A stretch of DNA of 64,000 nucleotides from Halarchaeum acidiphilum MH1-52-1 (GTDB taxonomy: Archaea; Halobacteriota; Halobacteria; Halobacteriales; Halobacteriaceae), in the NCBI RefSeq assembly GCF_000474235.1, contig NZ_BATA01000002.1, forward strand, positions 1 to 64,000. Reading direction: 5' to 3'. Shown here piece after piece: positions 37,464 through 45,338 of this stretch (positions within the stretch are counted from its first letter, which is position 1; each line of letters begins with the position of its first letter). Both the position numbers and the translations under genes were made by a program. The notes below the pieces were generated by a model. It was not told the DNA's origin, ran no database searches, and was given only the letters and a program-made list of their open reading frames with translations.

Positions 37464-37920
37464 CGGCGCGTCCGGGGCGGAGGTCGTACCACTCGCGGAC
37501 GCGCGCGTCGAGGAGGTCGAGTGCGGTCTCGACGGGGAGGATCTCGGTGTCGAGCGTGAAATCGGCGTCCGGCGGCGCTTCTTCGAGAGCGCTGTACACC
37601 GCCTCGACGCCCGCGCGGCCGATACCGTCGCGCGCCCGGTCGCGCCGCAGACAGGTGTCGCGGTCGGCGGTGACGTGGACGAGGCGGGTGTCGGCGAGCT
37701 CGCGGAAGCGCTCGCGCCACGCGCGCCGGTGGAAGGTGGCGTCGACGATGCAGTCCCGCGGCGCGCGGGCGCGCTCGTGGAGGCGTTCGTAGGTGCGTCG
37801 CGCGTAGTCGTCGGAGCGGTAGACGGCGCAGCCGACGGACCGCCGTGCGAGGCGCCACTGGAGGCGCGTCGCGAGCGTGCTCTTGCCGGCACCGGGCGGG
37901 CCGCAGAGCAGGAGACGCAC
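37435..37920 (-). CDS. P-loop kinase-like ATPase
   Basis: A 161-residue P-loop NTPase with Walker A GPPGAGKST at residues 7-15 and a kinase-like lid containing DRDTCLRRDRARDG (about 95-108). VDATFHRRAWRERF (about 59) carries the Asp of the second strand. It resembles small nucleoside/adenylyl-sulfate and seryl-tRNA kinases (Zeta-toxin/AAA_33 type). The substrate is not determined. It is convergent with, and overlaps by 29 bases, the upstream small gene. Confidence 0.75.
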   Translation of the reverse strand: MRLLLCGPPGAGKSTLATRLQWRLARRSVGCAVYRSDDYARRTYERLHERARAPRDCIVDATFHRRAWRERFRELADTRLVHVTADRDTCLRRDRARDGIGRAGVEAVYSALEEAPPDADFTLDTEILPVETALDLLDARVREWYDLRPGRAVSPLARRGD

Positions 37921-38021
37921 GCGTCGCGCTTCGCGCGGCGGCTCGAAAAACCGTGGGGCCGCGCGGGACGGAACGCGAGCGCGACGGGAGGCTTAACCGC
38001 TCCCGGGACCTCGGGACGCCC

Positions 38022-38468
38022 ATGATCACGCTCCTCGGGACGGCGCTCGCGTCCGAGGGCACCGAGTTCGTCTATCGGGGCGAATCGGACGCCTGCGAGG
38101 GCTGCCCGTACCGAAAGCAGTGTCTCACGCTGGAGGAGGGCGTCCGCTACACGGTGACGGACGTCCGCGACGGCGGCCAGACGCTCGACTGCGCGGTCCA
38201 CGACGACGGCGTCCGCGCCGTCGAGGTCGAGCCGGCGTCGATCACGGCCGCGGTGCCGTCGAAGGGCGCGTACGCGGGCAGCAAGGGGAAGCTCGCGGGC
38301 CCGTGCCCGCACGTCGACTGCCCCGGCCACGAGTACTGCGTGCCGAAGGGCGCCGAGATGGACGCGGAGTACAAGATCGACGAGATCGTCGGCGATCCGC
38401 CGCAGGACTACTGCGCGCTCGACCGGGAGTTGACGCTCGTGGAGTTCGCGCCCTCCGAGGGGGACTGA
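38022..38468 (+). CDS. UPF0179 family protein
   Basis: A 148-residue cysteine-rich archaeal protein of unknown function. Nine or so Cys residues are arranged as CEGCPYRKQC (about 26-35), CAVHD, and CPHVDCPGHEYCVPKG (about 92-107) plus DYCALD, which suggests one or two metal or Fe-S sites. The ATG at 38022 lies about 30 bases after the TATA-like GCTTAACC (37991-37998). Its last 61 bases overlap the end of the convergent deacylase gene. Confidence 0.85.
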   Translation: MITLLGTALASEGTEFVYRGESDACEGCPYRKQCLTLEEGVRYTVTDVRDGGQTLDCAVHDDGVRAVEVEPASITAAVPSKGAYAGSKGKLAGPCPHVDCPGHEYCVPKGAEMDAEYKIDEIVGDPPQDYCALDRELTLVEFAPSEGD

Positions 38469-39253
38469 CCGATGTTCGGGGCGGGCTCGCCCTCGTAGCC
38501 GAACTGCTCTTCGTACCCGTACGACGAGAGGAGGACGGGCCAGAACGTCTCGTCGGCGACGAGCGGTTCGCCGTCCGCGGCCGCGAACGTCTCGCCCGCC
38601 TCGACTTCTTGGAAGTTCTCGACGAAGACCTCGTACTCGTCGGCTTCGGGTTTCGGAATGGGATCGCCCATTCGGAACGTCGGGAGTTCGTGCGGCACGG
38701 TGTCTCCCGGGAGGACGCCCGTTGCGGTGAGGAGTTCGCGTGCGAGCGTGTAGGCGTTCTCCGCGGCGGTCTCGGATCCCTGCAAGCCCGCCTCGACCTC
38801 GATGATGTCCGCGTTCGCGGCGAACAGCCGACCACCGCCGAACTCCTCGACGTCGACGAGGGCGGCGACGGAGAGTTGCGGGACGATCTCGCGGACGTGT
38901 TCTTGGCGACCGTCGGAGACGGCGAACGGGTCGGCGTGGCTCTGCGTCGAGTGGATCGAGAGCGCGGTCGTCCCCTCGATCTCGTCGGCGAGTGCTTCCG
39001 CGAGGCGTCGCTCGTGGGCGTCTTCGGGAACGTCGTCGTCGAACGAGCGATTGAGGTCGGCGTCGACGTAGCGGACGCCGCGTTCGAGCGCGCGCTCGTT
39101 CGCGACGACGAGCTTCACGGGCCGTTCGAGGTCCGGAGCGTCGGATTCGAGACGCTCGATGGCGCGGACGCCGCAGGGTTCGTCGCCGTGGATGCCGCCG
39201 ACGATGGACACCTCCGGCATGCCCTCGCCCAGTTGGACTACGCGCATTCGCAT
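38408..39253 (-). CDS. Second succinylglutamate desuccinylase/aspartoacylase family protein
   Basis: A 281-residue paralogue of the M14-like deacylase at 29306-30325. The zinc motif is VGGIHGDEPCG (about 18-28), the substrate arginine is in DADLNRSFDDD, and the third ligand is in LSIHSTQSHADPF (about 98). It lacks the C-terminal biotinyl-like barrel of the other copy and ends with a serine-rich tail that overlaps the UPF0179 gene by 61 bases on the other strand. The substrate is unknown. Confidence 0.83.
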   Translation of the reverse strand: MRMRVVQLGEGMPEVSIVGGIHGDEPCGVRAIERLESDAPDLERPVKLVVANERALERGVRYVDADLNRSFDDDVPEDAHERRLAEALADEIEGTTALSIHSTQSHADPFAVSDGRQEHVREIVPQLSVAALVDVEEFGGGRLFAANADIIEVEAGLQGSETAAENAYTLARELLTATGVLPGDTVPHELPTFRMGDPIPKPEADEYEVFVENFQEVEAGETFAAADGEPLVADETFWPVLLSSYGYEEQFGYEGEPAPNIGQSPSEGANSTSVNSRSSAQ

Positions 39254-39332
39254 CGTGATACGGGACGCGCGCCCAAGTCGGCTTCGGCGTGTCCCTCCGA
39301 CGCGGTTAGGTGGCGTGAGGCGATAGCCTTCC

Positions 39333-39836
39333 GTGAGAACCGTGAACGATCACACGCGCGACGACACGGTCGCGCCACCCATCGGCGACTCGCCCGCCGG
39401 GTGGGCGCGCGAGCGCCGCGCGTCGAACGGCTGGGAGCACGGGACGCTGCGCCGCGCGGTCGTCCACGGCGTCCGCCTCCACAACGCGGGCGCGTACCAC
39501 GCCGCCCACGATTGCTTCGAGGCGGAGTGGTACAACTACGGGCGCGGCACCACGGAGAGCGCCTTTCTGCACGGGATGGTGCAGGTCGCCGCGGGCGCGT
39601 ACAAGCACGCCGACTTCGAGGACGACGCCGGCATGCGCTCGCTCTTCGGGACGGCGCGCCAGTACCTCGCGGGCGTGCCCGTCGACTACTACGGCGTGGA
39701 CGTCCGCGACGTCCGCGAGACAATTGGTGCGGCGCTCGACGACCCCACCGAGATCGAGGAGTGGGGTGTGACGCTCGACGGCGAGCGGCCCGTCGCGAGC
39801 GAGCGCGACTACGCGTACGCCGAACGCGTCGAGTGA
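39333..39836 (+). CDS. DUF309 family protein
   Basis: A 167-residue helical protein starting with GTG. It has the DUF309 hallmark [21 protein letters not shown] (about 48-68) and the second helix [16 protein letters not shown], a pattern with buried His, Glu and Trp whose function is not known. A GTG three codons downstream is an alternative start. It stands just upstream of tRNA-Leu. Confidence 0.83.
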   Translation: MRTVNDHTRDDTVAPPIGDSPAGWARERRASNGWEHGTLRRAVVHGVRLHNAGAYHAAHDCFEAEWYNYGRGTTESAFLHGMVQVAAGAYKHADFEDDAGMRSLFGTARQYLAGVPVDYYGVDVRDVRETIGAALDDPTEIEEWGVTLDGERPVASERDYAYAERVE

Positions 39837-39886
39837 GCGCGAAACAGCGCGGTTAAGGCCCTCCAACCCCCACCCACGAAGTGCGC

Positions 39887-39971
39887 GCGAGGGTAGCCAA
39901 GCTCGGCCAACGGCGACGGACTCAAGATCCGTTCCTGTAGAGGTTCGAGGGTTCGAATCCCTTCCCTCGCA
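39887..39971 (+). tRNA. tRNA-Leu(CAA)
   Basis: Acceptor stem GCGAGGG/CCCTCGC with A as discriminator; D-arm TAGCCAAGCTCGGCC-AACGGC; anticodon stem ACGGA/TCCGT with loop CTCAAGA, giving anticodon CAA; a long variable arm (TCCTGTAGAGG...) typical of class II Leu; T-arm AGGG-TTCGAAT-CCCT. No intron and no encoded CCA. Confidence 0.93.
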
Positions 39972-40121
39972 CGTTCAGGGCGTCGCCCTGTGACGGTGCG
40001 TGGAAGGTTCGAGCCAGTGAGGAGGTTTCCTCCGACCGTGGTTCGAATCCCTTCCCTCGCACGTCACGGTGTGGCGACGCACCTATCGTGCGGAAGTCCG
40101 CAGGACGGACTTCCCTCGCAC
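39951..40121 (+). repeat. Duplicated tRNA-Leu 3' end with a linker shared with the tRNA-Glu repeat
   Basis: The last 24 bases of tRNA-Leu and its trailer, GTTCGAATCCCTTCCCTCGC plus ACGT (39951-39974), recur exactly at 40041-40064, and the last 12 bases recur at 40110-40121. Between them is a unit GGTTCGAGCCAGTGAG, a GGAGG-TTT-CCTCC hairpin (40021-40033) and CGACCGTGGTTCGAATCCC. This is the same layout as the unit after tRNA-Glu. No gene is seen from 40122 to 40205. Confidence 0.75.
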
Positions 40122-40205
40122 AACCTTCCTATCGCGACCGCCCGTGTAGCGACGGCTCTGCGCGTCGACCCGAATCCCTTTGCCGACCGCGCGGGTTGCC
40201 CCCGT

Positions 40206-40991
40206 ATGGACGATCAGACGGCCGTCGCGGAGGCGGCGGCGACGGCTGGCGCGGAGGTCGCGATCGGTGGGTTCCGAACGGAGATGGACGTCGAGACGAA
40301 GGCCGGGAAGACGGATGTGGTGACCGCGTTCGATCGGAACGCCCAGCGCGCGGTCATCGACGTGATTCGGGAGTCGGACGCGGCGGTCGCGGTCGTCGGC
40401 GAGGAGGAGGACGAACTGAAGGAGATCCCGGAGTCGGGACCGTGCTGGGTGGTCGATCCGATCGACGGGACGAGCAACTTCGTTTCCGGGGTGCCGATCT
40501 GGGCGACGAGTGTCGCGGCGGCCGTGGACGGCGAGGCGGTCGCGGCGGCGAACGTCCTGCCGGCGCTCGACGACGTGTACGTGACGGACGGCGAGGAGAC
40601 GACGCTGAACGGCGAGCCGGTGTCGGTGAGCGCGGCGAGCGATCCGGAGACGTTCACGGTCGCGCCGACGCTCCGGTGGTCGCGCGACTCCGCGCCCGCG
40701 CTCGGTGCGCTCTGCCGCGATCTCATCGCGGACTACGGCGATATCCGGCGCTTCGGGAGCGCGCAGGCCACGCTCGCGATGGTCGCTTCGGGGCAGATCG
40801 AGGCCGCGGTCTCCGCGGTGCCGAGCCACCCGTGGGACACCGTCGCGGGCGTCGCGATGGTCCGCGCGGCCGGCGGGACGGTGTCGGACGTCCACGGCGA
40901 GCGCTGGACGCCGGACGCCACCGGACTCATCGCCTCGAACGACACCGCGCACGACGCGCTCGTCGAGACGGCGCGGACGGCGCTGGAGTAG
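40206..40991 (+). CDS. Inositol-1-monophosphatase family protein
   Basis: A 261-residue Mg-dependent phosphatase of the IMPase/FBPase fold. The metal motifs are VVGEEEDE (about 63-70), WVVDPIDGTSNF (about 80-91) and HPWDTVAGVAMVRAAGG (about 205-221). Archaeal members often act on both inositol phosphate and fructose 1,6-bisphosphate, so either activity is possible. The ATG at 40206 gives MDDQTAVAEAAA. It is followed by the GC-rich tandem repeat. Confidence 0.88.
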   Translation: MDDQTAVAEAAATAGAEVAIGGFRTEMDVETKAGKTDVVTAFDRNAQRAVIDVIRESDAAVAVVGEEEDELKEIPESGPCWVVDPIDGTSNFVSGVPIWATSVAAAVDGEAVAAANVLPALDDVYVTDGEETTLNGEPVSVSAASDPETFTVAPTLRWSRDSAPALGALCRDLIADYGDIRRFGSAQATLAMVASGQIEAAVSAVPSHPWDTVAGVAMVRAAGGTVSDVHGERWTPDATGLIASNDTAHDALVETARTALE

Positions 40992-41024
40992 CCGGCCACG
41001 AGAGCTGGCGGGCGCCGATGTGTC

Positions 41025-41155
41025 GCGGTGCGTACGGTGCGGCGCTGTGCGTGGTACGGTGCGGCGCTGTGCGTACGGTGCGGTGCGGCGCTGTGCGTAC
41101 GGTACGGTGCTGTGCGTACGGTGCGGTGCGGCGCTGTGCGTACGGTGCGGCTCGG
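41025..41155 (+). repeat. Tandem GC-rich repeat array
   Basis: About five imperfect copies of a unit close to GTGCGGCGCTGTGCGTACG lie between the phosphatase stop and the DUF63 start. Copies vary by insertion of GTGCG or GGTACG. It is non-coding in practice: the open frames crossing it are cyclic repeats of Cys-Ala-Val-Arg type. Arrays like this often expand or shrink by slippage. Confidence 0.75.
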
Positions 41156-41194
41156 ATCGGAACCGGTAAGGGACGCCTCGTGCGTGTACCTCGC

Positions 41195-42313
41195 ATGGGG
41201 TTCCCCGAATCGGATGCGGAGCGGGCGTGGACGGCGATATTGGGCGTCGCCGTCGTCGCCCTCGTCGGCGGGTCGCTCGCCTTCCCGGATCGCGTCTACG
41301 GCGGGTTCGTCTGGCACTACTTCTGGGGTCCGGTGTACGCGGACGCGCACAGCGCCGCGTGCGTCGTCTGGGACGGCGGCGCACGGACGCTCCTCTACGA
41401 GAACGCGAAGTGCGCGGCGGCGTCGGGGATCGTCGCCGAGCCGGGGTACACCCTCGTCTCGGAGGCGGGATACGCGCTGACGCTGGTGTTCATGCTCACG
41501 GGCGTCGTCTTCCTCATCCGGCGACTCGACGTCGGTGAGGAGTACTCCCTCCTCTACGCGCTCTTCCCGTTCATGCTGTTCGGCGGCGCGCTCCGCGTCG
41601 TCGAGGACGCGGATGACACGGTCCCGACGTCGCTCATCCACTACCCGCTGAACGCGCTCATCATCAGCCCGGTCATCTACGTCACCGTCTTCGCGCTGAC
41701 GCTGGTCGCGCTCCTCCTCGCGGTGTGGCTCGCGCGCACCGGGCGCACCGCGGGCTACGAGCGCCCGCTGTTCGCCTTCGGGACGGGCCTGCTCGCCCTC
41801 ACGCTCGCGTACCTCTGCGCACTCGTCGTCACGGACCCGAACGTCTCCTTCCACCCGGTGTTCACGATCCTGACGTACCTGATCGCGGGCGCGGTCACCG
41901 CCGCGGACTACTGGCTGCTCACGCGCCACGCGCCCGGCGTCCTCTCCGGGTCGGGGATCGCGGGCGTGCTCGTGATCTTCGGCCACGCGATCGACGGCGC
42001 GTCGAACGTCCTCGGTCTCGATTTCGGGAAGGAACTCGGACTGCCGTACGACCTCACCCCGAAGCACCCCGTGAACCGGTTCATCGTCCGGTTCACCGAG
42101 GGAGTCCTCCCGCACTCGGTGACGGACGCCATCGGCGCGGCGTGGCCGTTCCTCCTCGTGAAGATCGTCGCCGCGACGTTCGTCGTCTCGCTCTTCGACG
42201 CGAAGATGTACGAGGAGAACCCGCGCTACACGGTCCTCCTGCTCGTCGCGGTGCTCGCCGTCGGTCTCGGTCCCGGCACGCGCGATATGCTCCGGGCGAC
42301 CTTTGGGGTGTAG
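41195..42313 (+). CDS. DUF63 family integral membrane protein
   Basis: A 372-residue membrane protein with about eight to ten predicted helices. Landmarks of the archaeal DUF63 family include VVEDADDTVPTSLIHYPLNALI (about 134-155), HAIDGASNVLG (about 263-273) and the end region FLLVKIVAATFVVSLFD. The acidic and histidine residues inside helices hint at ion or cofactor binding, but the function is unknown. The start ATG is at 41195. Confidence 0.82.
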   Translation: MGFPESDAERAWTAILGVAVVALVGGSLAFPDRVYGGFVWHYFWGPVYADAHSAACVVWDGGARTLLYENAKCAAASGIVAEPGYTLVSEAGYALTLVFMLTGVVFLIRRLDVGEEYSLLYALFPFMLFGGALRVVEDADDTVPTSLIHYPLNALIISPVIYVTVFALTLVALLLAVWLARTGRTAGYERPLFAFGTGLLALTLAYLCALVVTDPNVSFHPVFTILTYLIAGAVTAADYWLLTRHAPGVLSGSGIAGVLVIFGHAIDGASNVLGLDFGKELGLPYDLTPKHPVNRFIVRFTEGVLPHSVTDAIGAAWPFLLVKIVAATFVVSLFDAKMYEENPRYTVLLLVAVLAVGLGPGTRDMLRATFGV

Positions 42314-42436
42314 GCGGGACCGAGCGAAGCGAGGGCCCGCCGAACAAACGAGCGAACGGGGAGAGCGACACGCGAGAACGAGCGAACGGGGAGAGCGACA
42401 CGCGAGAACGAGCGAACGGGGAGAGCGCGGTCCCGC
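42314..42436 (+). repeat. 30-base tandem repeat framed by a 9-base inverted repeat
   Basis: The unit AGCGAACGGGGAGAGCGACA plus CGCGAGAACG occurs at 42351-42380 and 42381-42410, with a third partial copy at 42411-42427. The array is framed by GCGGGACCG (42314-42322) and CGGTCCCGC (42428-42436), which can pair. The remaining 111 bases to the YcaO gene (42437-42547) hold no recognised feature. Confidence 0.7.
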
Positions 42437-42547
42437 TGGGACCGGGACCCGAACGGCGACGCCGTGAGGAACGACCCGTGAGCAAGCGGGACCGAACGGC
42501 GTGCGGACACCAGACGGGCGGGGAGATCCCCGATTGACCGTGTTCCC

Positions 42548-44272
42548 TCAGGGGAACGGGTGGTGTCGCCGGTCGAGGCGGGTCTCGAACCCCAACCGCT
42601 CGGGCACGTCGCGTGCGCGCGCGCCGAAGTAGGCGTCGCCGAAGAAGAGCGGCTGGGCGTCGGGAACGAGGACGCGGACGGCCCGGAAGCCGAGGTGCGC
42701 GACGTCGCGGGTCGTGAGGTCGGACGCGTAGGCGTCGAGACCGGCGTCGGCGAGTCGGTCGAGTACGGCGTCGAGTTCGGCGGGACCGTCGGGCACCGCG
42801 TCGGGACCGGTATCGGCGAGCGCCACCGCTGCGTCGGCGTCGATGAAGTCTCGGGCTTCGCGGGGGAGATCGGCGTACGCGCCGATGGCGCCCTGTTCGT
42901 CTCGCGCGCGATCGCGGCCCATGTCGCGAAGCTCGATCCAGTTCTGTATCGCCTCGCAGAGCGCGCCCCGGGCGGCGTCGGTGGCGTCGAGCGACGCGGC
43001 GCTCCCGAGCGCGAAGCGGGGCCACTCGCCCTCGCGGTGGACGGCGACGGCGACGACGGGGACGTCGACGTCCTGCGTGCAGAGGAGCGCGGTGACGGCA
43101 AGCCCTTCCGCGCCTGCGCGCCGGGCGAGCGTGTCGTACGCCTCGTCGGCGACGTCGAGTTCGAGCGGGTCGAACGTCGAGTACCACGCGAGCATCGTCG
43201 CGTCGCGCTCGATCGTCTCGTAGAGTCCCGAGCGGAGGGCCTCGACGGGATCGTTGCCGAGGCCGAGTCCGGTCGTGAGCGCGGGACGGTGGGTCTCCTC
43301 GGGCGGCGGGAAGTGGACGAACTCGGCGGGGAGGAGCGCCTCCTCGCGCGTGCCGAGGTGGACGCCGGGGACGACGCGCAGTCCGTCGTCGCGCGAGACG
43401 GCGGGCGCGTCGGCGGGGCGGACGAAGGCGTCCGGCGCGAGCGCGTCCGGGTGCGTCGGCTTGACGAGATCGAAGTCGGCGTCGCGATAGACGGCCGCGC
43501 AGTAGCGTTCGAGTCCCTCGCCGACGGCCTTCACGAACGCCGCGTCCCAGTCGAGTCCGACGCCGGCGGCGAGTCCGCGGCTGTCCGCGCCGCCGAGCGC
43601 CGTCGTGTCGCAGGTCGTCGCGAGATAGTACGGCGCGGGGTAGGTCTCGCGCTCGCCGACCTCGGTGACGAGTCCGACGCGGTCGTCGACCGCGCGCTCG
43701 GCTTTCGCGACGGCGTCGTCGAGCGTGGCGTCCGCGCTCTCGCGTCCGGGGTCGCCGTCGCGCTCGAACGGATCGCAGTCGCAGAACGGCGCGGGCGCGA
43801 ACGCGCGTTCCGCGTGCGGGACCTCGACGGCCGTTCCGGCGACGCTCGGATCGTCGAGCAGGTCGAGCGCGCGCTTCCCGGCGAGCGCGCCCGCGTACCG
43901 CACGTTCGATCGGGCGGCGCTCGGTTCCGCGGTCGTCGCGGGGTCGCCCGCGGCCACGCGGCGCTCCAGACAGGCGAAACACCCCGATCCCGTTTCGGAC
44001 GCGAACGCGGAGACGGCGGCGTCCACGCTCTCGACGGGGTGCGCGCCGACGCCGCCGATCTCGACGGCGATCCACGGCGTGTCACCGCGGCGTGCGCGCG
44101 CGTTCGCGGTCCCGAACCCGTCGCTCCCGGCGAGACCGACGACGACGGCGACGTCGGCGTCGGGGACGGCGTCGAGTCCCCCGTCAGCGGGATCGAGTTC
44201 AGCGTCGTCGAGGGCCGCGATCGCGGCGTCGGCGGCCGCGCCGCGTCCCGCGACGGCGTACGTGCGTGCCAT
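42548..44272 (-). CDS. YcaO-domain protein with an N-terminal E1-like region
   Basis: A 574-residue protein. Residues about 1-160 look like the ThiF/E1-like partner region of azoline-forming cyclodehydratases, with the paired motifs GCFACLERR and CDCDPFERD, where four Cys could hold zinc. Residues about 165-574 are the ATP-using YcaO domain, with the three Glu-rich motifs AVGEGLERYCAAVY, GLYETIERDATMLAW and GALCEAIQNWIELRD. The chain ends HHPFP, recalling the proline-rich C-terminus of RiPP-making YcaO enzymes. No precursor peptide or other RiPP gene is next to it, so a role in protein thioamide or other modification is equally possible. Confidence 0.85.
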   Translation of the reverse strand: MARTYAVAGRGAAADAAIAALDDAELDPADGGLDAVPDADVAVVVGLAGSDGFGTANARARRGDTPWIAVEIGGVGAHPVESVDAAVSAFASETGSGCFACLERRVAAGDPATTAEPSAARSNVRYAGALAGKRALDLLDDPSVAGTAVEVPHAERAFAPAPFCDCDPFERDGDPGRESADATLDDAVAKAERAVDDRVGLVTEVGERETYPAPYYLATTCDTTALGGADSRGLAAGVGLDWDAAFVKAVGEGLERYCAAVYRDADFDLVKPTHPDALAPDAFVRPADAPAVSRDDGLRVVPGVHLGTREEALLPAEFVHFPPPEETHRPALTTGLGLGNDPVEALRSGLYETIERDATMLAWYSTFDPLELDVADEAYDTLARRAGAEGLAVTALLCTQDVDVPVVAVAVHREGEWPRFALGSAASLDATDAARGALCEAIQNWIELRDMGRDRARDEQGAIGAYADLPREARDFIDADAAVALADTGPDAVPDGPAELDAVLDRLADAGLDAYASDLTTRDVAHLGFRAVRVLVPDAQPLFFGDAYFGARARDVPERLGFETRLDRRHHPFP

Positions 44273-44387
44273 ACCGTCCGATCGGCGCGAACGAGTCAAA
44301 AAACGGGCGGTTCGGACGACGTGTGCGATCGGAGAGAGACGCGGTGCGGGCGGGACCGTGGCCCGGACGGCGGGCGCGCGGAGGGCA

Positions 44388-45206
44388 TCAGGCGAGGAGG
44401 GTCTGCGCGACGTCGGCGAGTTCGGTCGGCGTGGCGTCCCGGAGGCGCTCGTCGGCGAGCTTGAGGCGCAGGCGCGGGCGGCCGACCTCGATGGGGACCT
44501 TCTCGGTGTCGATGAGACCGGCGTCCTCGAGGTTCGTCTTCGTCCGGCTGAACGTCGCCTTGGAGGCGACCCCGACGTCCTCGCCCCACTTCGAGATGTC
44601 GTAGAGGAGGACGCGGTTCTTCGCGGCGACGAGGAGGCTTACCGTCACCTCGTCGAGACCGTGGCCGTCGCCGCGCGCGGTCTCCATCGCGTTCAGCACG
44701 CCCGTGAAGTCCCCCTCGATGTCGGAGTCGATCTCGGTGGCGAGCGTGTCGCGGACGCGGGAGATGGCGGGCGTGCGGAGGACGAACTCGTCGGCGTCGT
44801 CCCACTCGGTCTCGCGGGCGGCGCGGGCGGCCGAGACGAACTCCTCGTCGTCGGTGGCGAGTCCGGCGGTCCGATCGTCGGCCTCGACGAGCGCGACGAC
44901 GCGGTCGTCGGTGACGAGCAGCGAGGAGCGCGAGAGGTCGTCGCTCGTGCGCAGTGCGAGCGCGTCGCCCTCGACGAGGTCGGCGGTGCGACTCGCCACG
45001 AGGAAGTCGTCCATCACGTCCTTCAACAGGCGGTCGTCGGCCAACAGCAGCGTCTCCGGGAGCGGCCGGTCGGCGGCCATCGCGGCGTCGACGAAGCGCT
45101 CGATGGTCGCCGCGGACGGATTGACCATCAAGAGCTGATCGGGCTCGGCGTCGAAGAGGGCCCCCACGATCCCCTCGACGGTCGTCCCGAGTGGGTTCGG
45201 TGTCAT
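44388..45206 (-). CDS. tbsP: Transcriptional regulator TbsP
   Basis: A 272-residue haloarchaeal regulator. The first 170 residues form a sensor-like domain (LFDAEPDQLLMVNPSAATIERFV); residues about 185-272 carry a winged helix with DISKWGEDVGVASKATFSRT, where the SKATFSRTKTNLEDAGLI segment is the recognition helix, followed by EVGRPRLRLKL. This end matches the family known as TbsP, which works with TrmB in control of sugar metabolism in Haloferax. That link is from memory. A TATA-like CATATATGC on the minus strand (about 45231) lies 26 bases before the ATG. Confidence 0.82.
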   Translation of the reverse strand: MTPNPLGTTVEGIVGALFDAEPDQLLMVNPSAATIERFVDAAMAADRPLPETLLLADDRLLKDVMDDFLVASRTADLVEGDALALRTSDDLSRSSLLVTDDRVVALVEADDRTAGLATDDEEFVSAARAARETEWDDADEFVLRTPAISRVRDTLATEIDSDIEGDFTGVLNAMETARGDGHGLDEVTVSLLVAAKNRVLLYDISKWGEDVGVASKATFSRTKTNLEDAGLIDTEKVPIEVGRPRLRLKLADERLRDATPTELADVAQTLLA

Positions 45207-45338
45207 GCCTGTGTCCGACTACGACGCAACGGCATATATGATTTTATCCCGATACAGCTGAATGAATGGGGTTCGTGGCCCGTTCGCGGCCGAGGACCGC
45301 TGATTCACGGACGGCGATGGGGCGCGGCCAGCGTCGGC

